Source: RYN-230 sp963704995
GTDB lineage: Bacteria; Actinomycetota; Actinomycetes; Streptosporangiales; Streptosporangiaceae
Reading direction: 5' to 3'
Length of the DNA stretch: 64,000 nucleotides
Assembly: GCA_963704995.1 (NCBI GenBank)
Contig: CAVPIM010000010.1
Span: forward strand, 372,001 to 436,000
Shown here in pieces: positions 8,100 to 17,025 of the stretch. The notes below the pieces were generated by a model. It had not been told where the DNA came from. It ran no database searches and saw only the letters and a program-made list of their open reading frames with translations. A program made the position numbers and the translations under genes. Position 1 is the first letter of the stretch; each line of letters begins with the position of its first letter.

Positions 8100-9839
8100 T
8101 TACTGGCCGCAGGCGTGGGCGGGTGCGGTAGTCACCGGCATCCGCCAGGCGGCCGCCGCCGCGGCGACGATCTCGGCGGTGGCCTTATACCCATCTGGCT
8201 CCGGGACCCGCTGGTGGGCCAGGAAATCGCGCACCATCACCTTCGCCGGCGCGCTGCCGAGCAGATCGCCGTGCAGTTCCGGGACCACGCGGACATCCGT
8301 GGGCAGCGGGCAGACCGGCAGCGTGACCGCGTCGGCCAGCGGCACCAGCAGCAGCCAGCGCAGCGGGTGATGCCGGGCGGCCGAGGCGGCGAACCTGGCT
8401 CCCACCTCCTCGACGGAGTCGATCAGCCGTTGCGCCCCGTACGCCCCGAACGGCGACAGGCCGCCCACGAACCAGACCATGGCCCGCAGTTCATCCGCGG
8501 GCACCAGGGCCCGGGCGCTGTCCCCCGGGTAGGTCACCTGCCCGGGTGCGACGATCGGGCTCATCATGACCACCGAGCCGAGCGGCAGGCCCGGGCGGGT
8601 GGCCAGCATCGCGTCCACGCCGAGGGTGCCTTCGCTCTCCGCGATGATGTCCACCGGCAGGCCGGTCTCCTGATGCAGCCGCAGAACCTGGGCGGCGATA
8701 CGCCGGCCCAGTTCCGGCAGGGGCAGGTCGCTGGCCGCGCTGCCCTGGGGGAGCGGGCGGCCGGACGCGGTCAGGCCCCGGTAGGAAAACTGCTGGACCA
8801 GGGCCCCGGGGGCGATCGGCCGCAGCGAGCGGGGCGAGGCGCAGCAAGCCGACCCGAAGCCCCGGATCTCCAGCACCGGATCGTGCGTGGCCCGGCCGGG
8901 AGCCACGCTGCTGGCGGAGTTGCTGGCCTGGCCGCTCACGGTCTCCGCGGCGTCGGCCGCCGAATCCCCGAGGACGGCTCCGGCGGCCACCGCCGCCAGG
9001 CTCCGGTGATGCGGCTCGTTGCCGACCACGAACGCGAGCCGGGTCAGGCCGACCACCGTGGCCAGCGCGAGCACCATGGCCACCGGCGCCAGCGGGACTG
9101 ACAGCGGGAGCAGCGGCGCCGGACGAGGGGTCACCACGCCCACCAGCCGGCGCTGGCCGGCCTCACGGCGGGCAACAGCCCTGGTCACCCCGAACCACGC
9201 CCGTGCGTTGGCCACGCCCGCCAGGCCGCACACTCCGATCGTGGCGGCGACCGGCAGCCGCCCGATCGCCGCGGCCACCAGTGACAGCGTGACGAAGTCG
9301 GCCAGCAGCCAGTACAGCGCCCGGGGCGGCGGCAGGGTCCGCCACCAGGACCCGAGGATGCCGCCGTGGCTGAGCGGCAGCGAGATAAGCAGCATCACCG
9401 GGACCGTGGCCAGGAAGGGCCAGGAGAACGGCAGGATCGCCACCCCGAGGGTCAGGGCCGCCACCGGGGACAGCAGCAGGCAGGCCACGGCGGTCAGCCC
9501 GGCGGCGGACCGGAACATGTCCCCCCAGCCAGGCACCGGCAGGTCCCGCGGCCAGGCCAGCCGGGCCAGCGCCGTGTTCAGGCCGGAACGGATGCCCAGG
9601 ACCGCGGCCAGCAGGACCGCGAACCCCAGCCAGGAACGGTCATATTCGTACATCCAGCGCAGATCGTGGAAGACGGCGAGCGGGGCCACCGCGGTGACCT
9701 GACCGGCCAGCGAGCGGGCCGGCGGCGCGAGCCAGCAGAGCAGTGCCGCTTCGGCCATCGCGGCCGCGGCAGACAGCGTGATCAGGCCGCGGTGGGCCAG
9801 GAATTCCCGGCCAGGCCACGATCCCGCGTTCGGCTTCAT
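8100..9839 (-). CDS. Multi-pass membrane protein with C-terminal alpha/beta-hydrolase-like domain
   Basis: A 579-residue protein. The N-terminal ~300 residues contain about eight hydrophobic helices (for example ALLCWLAPPARSLAG, WLGFAVLLAAVLGI, AVACLLLSPVAALTLGVAI, PVAMVLALATVVGL). The C-terminal half is soluble and carries an alpha/beta-hydrolase-type nucleophile elbow with Glu in place of the usual first Gly (IIAESEGTLG), preceded by QVLRLHQETGLPVD and followed by VVMMSPIVAPG. I infer a membrane-tethered esterase or lipase-like protein with the soluble part probably on one face; family and substrate are not recognised. The first ATG (MKPNAGSWPGREF) is used. It is divergent from the SDR gene at 9933. 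Confidence 0.7.
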   Translation of the reverse strand: MKPNAGSWPGREFLAHRGLITLSAAAAMAEAALLCWLAPPARSLAGQVTAVAPLAVFHDLRWMYEYDRSWLGFAVLLAAVLGIRSGLNTALARLAWPRDLPVPGWGDMFRSAAGLTAVACLLLSPVAALTLGVAILPFSWPFLATVPVMLLISLPLSHGGILGSWWRTLPPPRALYWLLADFVTLSLVAAAIGRLPVAATIGVCGLAGVANARAWFGVTRAVARREAGQRRLVGVVTPRPAPLLPLSVPLAPVAMVLALATVVGLTRLAFVVGNEPHHRSLAAVAAGAVLGDSAADAAETVSGQASNSASSVAPGRATHDPVLEIRGFGSACCASPRSLRPIAPGALVQQFSYRGLTASGRPLPQGSAASDLPLPELGRRIAAQVLRLHQETGLPVDIIAESEGTLGVDAMLATRPGLPLGSVVMMSPIVAPGQVTYPGDSARALVPADELRAMVWFVGGLSPFGAYGAQRLIDSVEEVGARFAASAARHHPLRWLLLVPLADAVTLPVCPLPTDVRVVPELHGDLLGSAPAKVMVRDFLAHQRVPEPDGYKATAEIVAAAAAAWRMPVTTAPAHACGQ

Positions 9840-9932
9840 GAACTCGTGCGGCCCCCTTGGTCAGGGTCGGGGGACTACCGTGATCACAATCCTAAAAAAG
9901 TCTCCAGATGATCGCTTACGGGGAGGGCCTGG

Positions 9933-10700
9933 ATGCGTTTCGCGGGCCGTACGGTCGTGATCACCGGAGCCGCGGGCGGGCTCGGATCGGGGATGGCCGC
10001 CGCCTTCGCGGCCGAGGGAGCGGGCGTGGTCCTGGTCAACCTGCCGGGCAGCCCGGGGGAGGAGGTGGCGGCCGGGATCAACGCGGCCGTGGCCGACGGT
10101 GGCGGCCCGGGGCGGGCCTGGTTCACCCCCTGTGACCTAGCCGATCTCGACGCCACCCGGCAGCTGATCACCAGCCTCGGCGCCCGCGAGGACGGGCTCG
10201 ACGTGCTGATCAACAACGCCGCGATCTACCCCCGGAAGGAAGTCGGGGACTATACGACCGAGGACTGGCTGGCGGTCCAGCGGGTCAACGTGGACGCGGC
10301 CTTCGTCTGCGCCCAGGCGGCGCTGCCCGCGATGCGGGCGGCCGGGTCCGGCCGGATCATCAACGTGTCCAGCATCACTTTTTTCGGCGGTACCCCGTTC
10401 CTGGTGCCGTACGTGGCGTCCAAGGGTGCCCTGGTCGGGCTGACCCGGGCGCTGGCCCGGGAGGTGGGCCGGGACGGGATCACGGTCAACGCGATCGCCC
10501 CGGGCGCCTTCCCCACGGCCGCTGAGGCGATCCACCCCGACCTGGAGTCCTACAACGCCTTCATTCTGGAGCAGCAGGCCGTCAAGCGGCGCGGGACCCC
10601 GGCCGACATCGCGAACGCCGTCCTGTTCCTGGCCGCCCCGCAGACCTCGTTCATCACGGGCCAGCTGCTGGTGGTGGACGGCGGCTGGGTGATGCACTAA
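9933..10700 (+). CDS. SDR-family NAD(P)-dependent oxidoreductase
   Basis: A classical short-chain dehydrogenase of 255 residues. The cofactor motif TGAAGGLG is at 11-18, INNAA at 93-97, catalytic Ser 147 (NVSSI), Tyr 160 and Lys 164 (YVASK). The C-terminus ends QLLVVDGGWVMH, typical of 3-oxoacyl reductase-like SDRs that reduce or oxidise a hydroxy/keto group with NAD(P)H. The substrate cannot be inferred, since neighbours give no pathway. ATG 9933 has GGGGAGGG upstream. It ends by overlapping the convergent ABC ATPase gene by 4 bp. Confidence 0.9.
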   Translation: MRFAGRTVVITGAAGGLGSGMAAAFAAEGAGVVLVNLPGSPGEEVAAGINAAVADGGGPGRAWFTPCDLADLDATRQLITSLGAREDGLDVLINNAAIYPRKEVGDYTTEDWLAVQRVNVDAAFVCAQAALPAMRAAGSGRIINVSSITFFGGTPFLVPYVASKGALVGLTRALAREVGRDGITVNAIAPGAFPTAAEAIHPDLESYNAFILEQQAVKRRGTPADIANAVLFLAAPQTSFITGQLLVVDGGWVMH

Positions 10701-11461
10701 AGGCGTCCGGCATCCGTGATTCTCCGCAGGAACCTCTGGGTGCGCTCGTCCCTGGGGCTGGTGAACAACTCAGCGGGCGGCCCCTGCTCCACGATCCGGC
10801 CGCCGGACAGGAAGCACACCCGGTTGGCGATGTCCCGGGCGAAGCTCATCTCGTGCGTGGCGATCAGCATGGTCATGCCGCTGGCGGCCAGTTCCCGGAT
10901 GACGTCGAGGACCTCGGCCACCAGTTCCGGGTCCAGCGCGCTGGTCACCTCGTCGAGCAGCATCAGCCGCGGCCGCATGGCCAGGGCCCGGACGATCGCC
11001 ACCCGCTGCTGCTGGCCCCCGGAGAGCCGGTCGGGGTAGTCACCCTGCTTGTCCAGCAGCCCGAACCGGTCCAGCAGCGCCCGGGCCTCCTGCTCGGCCT
11101 CCCGGCGGGACTTGCCGAGCGCCTTGACCGGGGCGAGCGTGACGTTGCGCAGCACGGTCATGTGCGGGAACAGGTTGAACGCCTGGAACACGATGCCCAC
11201 GCTCCGGCGGACCCGGTTCTGGTCGATGCCCGGCTCGGTGATGTCCCGCCCCCAGAGCATGATCCGCCCCGCGTCGATGGGCTCCAGCAGGTTGATGCAG
11301 CGCAGCAGCGTGGACTTGCCCGACCCGGACGCCCCGATGAGGCAGATCACCTCATGGGAAGCCACGCTGAGCTCGATCCCGTCCAGCACCAGGTTGGTCC
11401 CGAACGACTTGCGCAGGCCCTCGATGGCCACGGCGCTGGTCACGGCCGGCTCCTGACTCAC
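10697..11461 (-). CDS. Polar amino-acid ABC transporter ATP-binding protein
   Basis: This is the cytoplasmic ATPase of a PAAT-type uptake system. Walker A is GASGSGKS at 43-50, the Q-loop is VFQAFNLFPH, the signature is LSGGQQQR at 146-153, and Walker B/D-loop is LMLLDEVTSALD near 166-178; the switch His is in IATHEMSFA. The 254-residue length and NLFPHMTVLRN are typical of GlnQ/HisP-like proteins. The GTG start at 11461 overlaps the permease stop (GTGA), so the two are translationally coupled. It is the third gene of a binding protein-permease-ATPase operon. Confidence 0.93.
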   Translation of the reverse strand: MSQEPAVTSAVAIEGLRKSFGTNLVLDGIELSVASHEVICLIGASGSGKSTLLRCINLLEPIDAGRIMLWGRDITEPGIDQNRVRRSVGIVFQAFNLFPHMTVLRNVTLAPVKALGKSRREAEQEARALLDRFGLLDKQGDYPDRLSGGQQQRVAIVRALAMRPRLMLLDEVTSALDPELVAEVLDVIRELAASGMTMLIATHEMSFARDIANRVCFLSGGRIVEQGPPAELFTSPRDERTQRFLRRITDAGRL

Positions 11462-12360
11462 GTGGTCCCCCCCGCGAGGCGGCGGCGCCGGTCCCGGGCG
11501 ATCAGGTGGTCGGTGAACCGGGCCAGCGGGATGGTGAGGATGAGGAACAGGACGGCCGCCACCACGTAGCTGGAGTAGTTGAACACGGTGTCGCTGAAGA
11601 TCTCGGCGGCCTTGTTGGCCTCGATCGCGCCGAGGATGCCGACCAGCGCGGTGTCCTTCTGCAGGCTGATGAAGTCGTTCAGCAGTGGCGGGATGATGTT
11701 GCGCACCGCCTGCGGCAAGATCACGTAGCGCAGCCCCGCAGTGTGCGACAGGCCGAGCGACCGGGCCGCCGCGACCTGGCTCTGGTGCACCGAGTTCAGG
11801 CCCGCCCGGTACACCTCGGAGACGTACGCGGAGTAGGACAGGACCAGGGCGGCGACCCCGTAGACCGCGGCCGACTGGCTGCTCGCGATGGGCAGGTTGA
11901 GGGCGGGCACCCCGAAGCCGATCGCGAAGATCACCAGGATCAGCGGCACGCCGCGGAACACGTCCACGTAGATGGTGCTGACGATGCGCAGCGGGAACAT
12001 CACCGGGCTGTCCGACTGCCGGACGATGGCGATGACCAGGGCGACGATGAGGATGAGAACCTCAGCGGCCAGGAACATCCGGATGTTCAGCCAGAGGGCC
12101 TCACCCACCGAGTAGTAGCCCTGCCGGGGGTCGCCGATCAGGGACTTCCACATGTCGGCCGGGTTGAAGAACGTGTGCCGGACCGCGGCACTGCCCGGCG
12201 CCAGCAGGAACAGGGCGGCCAGCGCGGTCAGCACCACGATCGTGCTGACCGTGGACACGGCCACCGCCCCGCGCCCGCCGCCGCGCAGCAGCCGGGACCC
12301 GCGCCGCGGCTCACCGAACGAGTCCGGCTCGCCCAACGACGTCTGGGGTGGCCCGATCAT
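11458..12360 (-). CDS. Amino-acid ABC transporter permease (HisM/GlnP type)
   Basis: The inner-membrane component of the same importer. After a ~35-residue polar N-terminus and a first helix (AVSTVSTIVVLTALAALFLLA) it has the PAAT permease core with FRGVPLILVIFAIGF and the EAA loop AARSLGLSHTAGLRYVILPQAVRNIIP, which docks to the ATPase. A periplasmic segment after helix 1 (NPADMWKSLIGDPRQGYYSVGEALWLNI) includes the usual start of the permease fold. Its ATG overlaps the last base of the binding-protein stop (TGATG). The substrate is probably a polar amino acid; the identity is unresolved. Confidence 0.92.
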   Translation of the reverse strand: MIGPPQTSLGEPDSFGEPRRGSRLLRGGGRGAVAVSTVSTIVVLTALAALFLLAPGSAAVRHTFFNPADMWKSLIGDPRQGYYSVGEALWLNIRMFLAAEVLILIVALVIAIVRQSDSPVMFPLRIVSTIYVDVFRGVPLILVIFAIGFGVPALNLPIASSQSAAVYGVAALVLSYSAYVSEVYRAGLNSVHQSQVAAARSLGLSHTAGLRYVILPQAVRNIIPPLLNDFISLQKDTALVGILGAIEANKAAEIFSDTVFNYSSYVVAAVLFLILTIPLARFTDHLIARDRRRRLAGGTT

Positions 12361-13223
12361 CAGGGCTTGATCGTCGGCACGCTCAGGTAGACCTGCAGGT
12401 ACTTCTTCTCCAGTGAGGCGAGCGTGCCGTTGCGGTTCAGCGTGGCCAGCGCCTTATCCACGCAGCCGACCAGCGGGTTCCCCTTGTGGAACAGCAGCCC
12501 GAAGTGCTCGCCGGTGGACGGGAACTGCCCCACCATGAGCGAGTTCTTGATCTCCGAGGAGGAGATGAACTGGGCCGTCGGCGTGTCCGCGACCAGCGCC
12601 GCGATCTGGTGGGTCTGAAGTCCCTGCTTCACGTCGTTCAGCGTCTCGTAGACCTTGGGGGTCTGCGTCGGCTGGATCTGGCTGTTGATGAAGGCCAGGC
12701 TGGTCGTGCCGACCTGATCGCCGAACACGTAGTTCTTCAGGTCGGCCGGCGCGTGCTTGGTCACGATCGGGGTGCCCTTGAGCGCGACCAGGGCCTGCTG
12801 CACGTTGTAGTAGCTGGTCGAGAACGTCACCGCCTGGGCCCGGGCCGGGGACACCGAGATCTCGTTGATGTCGAAATCGAACTTCTTGGGCCCGGGCGCG
12901 TACGAGTCGTTGAACGGCTCGTAGGCCCATTTGACCTGGGAATTCTTGAAGCCAAGCTGCGCGGCCACCGCGTAGGCCACGGCGCTCTCGTAGCCCTTGC
13001 CGTTCGCCGGGTTGTTGCCGGAGAACCACGGTGGGTAGGCAGGCTTGTCGGTGGCCACGGTGAGCGTGCCCTTGGTGTACAGGTCCTTCTGGATGCCTGC
13101 ATTGGTGCAGCTGGCGGCGTTCGCGGCGGTGCTGCCGCTGCTGGCCGTGCTGCCCGAGCTTCCGCACGCGGCGAGGCCCGTCACCAGGGCGGCCCCCACC
13201 GCGGTGATCATGATCCACCGCAT
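12360..13223 (-). CDS. Amino-acid ABC transporter substrate-binding lipoprotein
   Basis: An extracytoplasmic SBP_bac_3-type binding protein of 287 residues. A lipobox LAAC sits at the end of a hydrophobic signal (ITAVGAALVTGLAAC), then a Ser/Gly-rich tether, then KGTLTVATDKPAYPPWF, the characteristic first strand of PAAT receptors. Later FDFDINEISVSPARAQAVTFSTSYY matches the hinge-region pattern of this family. It is the first gene of the importer operon, divergent from the MBL-fold gene, so the 45-bp gap 13224-13268 must hold promoter elements for both. Confidence 0.92.
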   Translation of the reverse strand: MRWIMITAVGAALVTGLAACGSSGSTASSGSTAANAASCTNAGIQKDLYTKGTLTVATDKPAYPPWFSGNNPANGKGYESAVAYAVAAQLGFKNSQVKWAYEPFNDSYAPGPKKFDFDINEISVSPARAQAVTFSTSYYNVQQALVALKGTPIVTKHAPADLKNYVFGDQVGTTSLAFINSQIQPTQTPKVYETLNDVKQGLQTHQIAALVADTPTAQFISSSEIKNSLMVGQFPSTGEHFGLLFHKGNPLVGCVDKALATLNRNGTLASLEKKYLQVYLSVPTIKP

Positions 13224-13268
13224 GTGATCACCTTACTGTGGTGGCGGTCACGAGACGAGGAGGCCCCG

Positions 13269-14081
13269 ATGCCCGCGTGGATATGCCGTACGTGCGCGGT
13301 CCAGCAGCCCGACACGCCCGAGCCACCTGGCCGGTGCCCGATCTGTGACGACGAGCGCCAGTATGTCGGCTGGGGCGGCCAGCAGTGGACGACCATGGCC
13401 GAGATCGGCCGGGACCACGCGGTGCTGGTGCGCGAGGAGGAACCGGGCCTGACCGGCATCGGGGTGCAGCCGGCCTTCGGGATCGGGCAGCGGGCCCTGC
13501 TGGTCGCCACCCCGGGGGGGAACGTCCTGTGGGACTGCGTTCCCCTGCTCGATGAGGCGGCCCGGGCCCGGATCACCGAGCTGGGCGGCATCGACGCCAT
13601 CTGCATGTCCCATCCGCACTTCTACGCCGCGCACGTGGACTTCGCGGACGCCTTCGGCGCCCGGGTCTTCATCCCGCGGGCCGACGAGCAGTGGATCCAG
13701 CGGCCGTCGCCGCGCATCGAGCTGTTCGACGACGACGCCGAGCCGGTGCCCGGCGTCACCCTGGCCCGGATCGGCGGCCACTTCGACGGCGCGGCCGTGC
13801 TGCACTGGCCCGCCGGATCCGGCGGCCGCGGCGCCCTGCTGACCGGGGACACCATCACGGTGGTCCAGGACCGCGACTGGGTCAGCTTCATGTGGAGCTA
13901 CCCCAACCTCATCCCGCTGGACGAGGCGACCGTGCGCCAGATCGCGCGCCGCGCCGGGCGGTTCAGCTTCGACCGGGTCTACGGCGGCTGGTGGGGGCGG
14001 GTCGTCGTGGCCGACGGGGCGGCCGCCATCCGCCGCTCCGCGGACCGTTACGTGGCCCGGCTCCGCGGCCAGCGCGGCTGA
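13269..14081 (+). CDS. MBL-fold metallo-hydrolase with N-terminal zinc ribbon
   Basis: A 270-residue protein. C6-x2-C9 and C23-x2-C26 form a small rubredoxin-like ribbon. The metallo-beta-lactamase fold follows, with the metal motif HPHFYAAHVDF (115-125, a variant of HxHxxxxD), then a His near 164 in IGGHFDGAAVLHW and LLTGDTI. Such proteins are common actinobacterial hydrolases of unknown substrate. ATG 13269 follows GACGAGGAGG about 7 nt upstream. It precedes the GH15 gene by 50 bp on the same strand and may be co-transcribed, but no functional link is evident. Confidence 0.85.
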   Translation: MPAWICRTCAVQQPDTPEPPGRCPICDDERQYVGWGGQQWTTMAEIGRDHAVLVREEEPGLTGIGVQPAFGIGQRALLVATPGGNVLWDCVPLLDEAARARITELGGIDAICMSHPHFYAAHVDFADAFGARVFIPRADEQWIQRPSPRIELFDDDAEPVPGVTLARIGGHFDGAAVLHWPAGSGGRGALLTGDTITVVQDRDWVSFMWSYPNLIPLDEATVRQIARRAGRFSFDRVYGGWWGRVVVADGAAAIRRSADRYVARLRGQRG

Positions 14082-14131
14082 AGTCCGGGGGTCACCTGCG
14101 GGAATCCCGTCCCGGAGGGTATACCGATCAG

Positions 14132-16105
14132 ATGAGCGCCTTGGGTGACCGCGGGGCCAGGGACATCGCGGTCGAGGACTGGTACGGCCTGGACATGGCG
14201 ACTCCCGGCCCGGTGGACATGGCCGCCGAGGATTCGCTGTTCCCGCCTATCGGTGAGTACGGCTTCCTGTCCGACTGCGAGACCACGGCCCTGATCGCGC
14301 CGAGCGGGAACGTCGAGTGGCTGTGCCTGCCCCGGATCGACTCGCCGAGCGTCTTCGGCGCGATCCTGGACCGCTCGGCCGGCGGTTTCCGGCTCGGCCC
14401 CGAGGGGATCACCGTCCCGGCGGCCCGCCGGTACCTGCCCGGGACCATGGTCCTGGAGACCAGCTGGGCCACGCCGACCGGGTGGCTGGTGGTACGGGAC
14501 GCGCTGATCATGGGGCCCTGGCACCACGAGAACGAGCTGTCTCATACGCACCGCCGGACGCCCACCGACTACGACGCGGACCACGTCCTGCTGCGCACCA
14601 TCCGCTGCGTGACCGGCGAGGTCCAGGTCACGTTCGAGTGCGAGCCGGTCTTCGACTACGGCCGCCACCAGGGCAGCTGGTCCTACACCGACCGCAGCTA
14701 CGGGCAGGGGATCTGCCGCCCGGCCGGCGACGCCCCCGGGATCCCGCTCACCCTGACCACCGACATGCGGCTGGGGTTCGAGGGCGGCCGGGCCATGGCC
14801 CGGACCCGGATACGGGAGGGCGAGGTCCATTTCTGCGCCCTGTCCTGGACCGATCACGCCCCGCCGTTCACCTACTCCGAGGCGCGCCAGCGGCTGCTCT
14901 GGACCGCGCACCACTGGCAGCACTGGCTGGCCCGGGGCCGGTTCCCGGACCATCCGTGGAGCCGCTACCTGCAGCGCAGCGCCCTGACCCTGAAGGGCCT
15001 CACGTTCGCGCCCAGCGGGGCCATGGTGGCCGCGGCGACCACGTCGCTGCCGGAGGTCCCGCGCGGTGAGCGCAACTGGGACTACCGCTACTGCTGGCTG
15101 CGCGACTCCGCGTTCACCCTGTGGAGCCTGTACGCGCTCGGGTTCGACTGGGAGGCTGACGACTTCTTCTGGTTCCTCGCCGACCTGGCCCAGCGGGACG
15201 ACGAGGTCCAGGTGGTCTACGGCGTGGACGGCGAGCGGGACCTCAGTGAGCAAGTCCTTGATCATCTCAGCGGGTACGACGGGGCCCGGCCGGTGCGGGT
15301 GGGCAACGAGGCCTACACCCAGCGCCAGCACGACGTGTGGGGCACCATGCTGCAGGCCATCCACATCCGGCTGGGCAGCTGGCAGCGGCTGGATGACCGG
15401 ATGTGGCGGGTGGTGCGCCGCCAGGTGGAGTGCGCGCTGAAGTACTGGGGCGAGCCCGACCTGGGCATCTGGGAGGTGCGCGGCGAGCCGAAGCACTTCA
15501 CGTTCTCCAAGCTGATGTGCTGGTCCGCCGTGCAGCGCGGCGCCCAGGCCGCGCTGGCCCGGGGCGAGGCCGCGCTGGCCAAGACCTGGAGCGAGGCGGC
15601 CGACGAGATCCGGGACGACATCCTGGCCCACGGGGTGGACGAGCGCGGGGTGTTCACCCAGCACTACGGGGCGTTGGCGCTCGACGCCTCGCTGCTGCTG
15701 CTGCCGATGACCGGGTTCCTGCCCCGCGAGGACCCGCGGGTCCGGGCCACCATCCTGGCCATCGCGGACGAGCTGACCGTGGACGGCCTGGTCGTGCGGT
15801 ACCGGCCCGAGGAGACCGACGACGGGCTGCCCGGGGACGAGGGCACGTTCACGATCTGCTCGTTCCTGCTGGTCTCGGCGTTCAGCGAGATCGGCGAGAT
15901 GGACCGGGCCCGGCAGTTGTGCGAGCGGCTGCTCTCGCTGGCCAGCTCGCTCGACCTGTACGCGGAGGAAATCGACCCGCGGACCGGCCGGCATCTGGGC
16001 AACTTCCCGCAGGCCTTCACCCACCTGGCCCTGATCAACGCGGTAATCCACGTGATCCGGGCCCAGCGCCAGCCGCCGCTGCCCCTCCCGCCGCCGCCGG
16101 CCTAG
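14132..16105 (+). CDS. Glycoside hydrolase family 15 protein (glucoamylase/trehalase-like)
   Basis: A 657-residue cytoplasmic GH15 enzyme, the clade that includes actinobacterial trehalases and glucoamylase-like glucohydrolases. The N-terminal ~270 residues form the beta-sandwich domain (PIGEYGFLSDCETTALIAP; EWLCLPRIDSPSVFGAIL). The (alpha/alpha)6 barrel carries ERNWDYRYCWLRDSAFTLW, GIWEVRGEPKHFTFSKLMCW with an acidic catalytic region, and the late EEIDPRTGRHLGNFPQAFTHLALI. There is no signal peptide. ATG 14132 has GGAGGG ~10 nt upstream. The palindrome GGTATACC at 14118-14125 sits between SD and start. The exact substrate (trehalose or alpha-glucan) cannot be read. Confidence 0.9.
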   Translation: MSALGDRGARDIAVEDWYGLDMATPGPVDMAAEDSLFPPIGEYGFLSDCETTALIAPSGNVEWLCLPRIDSPSVFGAILDRSAGGFRLGPEGITVPAARRYLPGTMVLETSWATPTGWLVVRDALIMGPWHHENELSHTHRRTPTDYDADHVLLRTIRCVTGEVQVTFECEPVFDYGRHQGSWSYTDRSYGQGICRPAGDAPGIPLTLTTDMRLGFEGGRAMARTRIREGEVHFCALSWTDHAPPFTYSEARQRLLWTAHHWQHWLARGRFPDHPWSRYLQRSALTLKGLTFAPSGAMVAAATTSLPEVPRGERNWDYRYCWLRDSAFTLWSLYALGFDWEADDFFWFLADLAQRDDEVQVVYGVDGERDLSEQVLDHLSGYDGARPVRVGNEAYTQRQHDVWGTMLQAIHIRLGSWQRLDDRMWRVVRRQVECALKYWGEPDLGIWEVRGEPKHFTFSKLMCWSAVQRGAQAALARGEAALAKTWSEAADEIRDDILAHGVDERGVFTQHYGALALDASLLLLPMTGFLPREDPRVRATILAIADELTVDGLVVRYRPEETDDGLPGDEGTFTICSFLLVSAFSEIGEMDRARQLCERLLSLASSLDLYAEEIDPRTGRHLGNFPQAFTHLALINAVIHVIRAQRQPPLPLPPPPA

Positions 16106-16182
16106 CGCCCCGGAACCACCCGAGGCTTCCTGACCGGCCTGCCGGCGGCCATGATTGTCCCAAACGTCGAGGGGAGCACGCA

Positions 16183-17025
16183 GTGGCCGAGATCATCAGG
16201 GCCGGGCTGGTCCAGCAGCAGTGGACGGGTGACAAGGAGTCCATGATCCGGGCTTCGGCGGACGCGATCGGCCGGGCCGCCTCGGCCGGGGCCCAGGTCG
16301 TCTGCCTGCAGGAGCTGTTCTACGGGCCGTACTTCTGCCAGGTGCAGGACGCCGACTACTACTCCTACACCGAGTCCATCCCCGGCGGCCCCACCACCGA
16401 GCTGATGTGCGAGCTGGCCCGGCAGCATTCGGTGGTCCTGGTGGTGCCCATGTACGAGGAGGAGCACCCGGGGCTGTACTACAACACCGCCGCCGTGATC
16501 GACGCGGACGGCAGCTACCTCGGCAAGTACCGCAAGACGCACCTGCCGCAGGTCAAGGGGTTCTGGGAGAAGTTCTACTTCCGCCCCGGGAACCTGGGCT
16601 ACCCGGTCTTCGACACCGCGGTCGGCCGGATCGGCGTGTACATCTGCTACGACCGGCACTTCCCGGAGGGCTGGCGGGCACTCGGCCTGGCCGGGGCCCG
16701 GATCGTGTTCAACCCGTCGGCGACCAGCCGCGGCCTGTCGCAATACCTGTGGCGGCTGGAGCAGCCCGCCGCCGCGGTGGCCAACGAGTACTTCATCGGC
16801 GCGATCAACCGGGTCGGCGTGGAACCCCTGGGTGACAACGAGTTCTACGGCCAGACCTACTTCGTCGACCCGCGCGGCCAGCTGGTCGGCGAGGCGGCGT
16901 CCGACACCGACGACGAGGTGATCGTCCGTGACCTGAACATGGACCAGCTCGCCGAGGTGCGGGACCTGTGGCAGTTCTACCGCGACCGCCGCCCCGACCA
17001 GTATTCAGGGCTGGTGCAGCCGTGA
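16183..17025 (+). CDS. Nitrilase-superfamily beta-ureidopropionase / N-carbamoyl amidohydrolase
   Basis: A 280-residue nitrilase-fold amidohydrolase with the complete Glu-Lys-Cys triad: E44 (LQELFYGPYF), K118 (KYRKTHLP) and C155 (ICYDRHFPEGWR). It probably hydrolyses N-carbamoyl-beta-alanine (or another N-carbamoyl amino acid) to the amine, CO2 and ammonia, the last step of reductive pyrimidine degradation. The context supports this because the next gene is dihydropyrimidinase, overlapping by GTGA. GTG 16183 follows GAGGGGAG with good spacing; in-frame sequence upstream is antisense of GH15. Confidence 0.9.
   Translation: MAEIIRAGLVQQQWTGDKESMIRASADAIGRAASAGAQVVCLQELFYGPYFCQVQDADYYSYTESIPGGPTTELMCELARQHSVVLVVPMYEEEHPGLYYNTAAVIDADGSYLGKYRKTHLPQVKGFWEKFYFRPGNLGYPVFDTAVGRIGVYICYDRHFPEGWRALGLAGARIVFNPSATSRGLSQYLWRLEQPAAAVANEYFIGAINRVGVEPLGDNEFYGQTYFVDPRGQLVGEAASDTDDEVIVRDLNMDQLAEVRDLWQFYRDRRPDQYSGLVQP

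Noticed and set aside
14118..14125. GGTATACC as a third GntR operator before the GH15 gene
   Set aside because: Only the inner 8 bp match and the flanks differ (AGGTATACCG), so it is probably chance.
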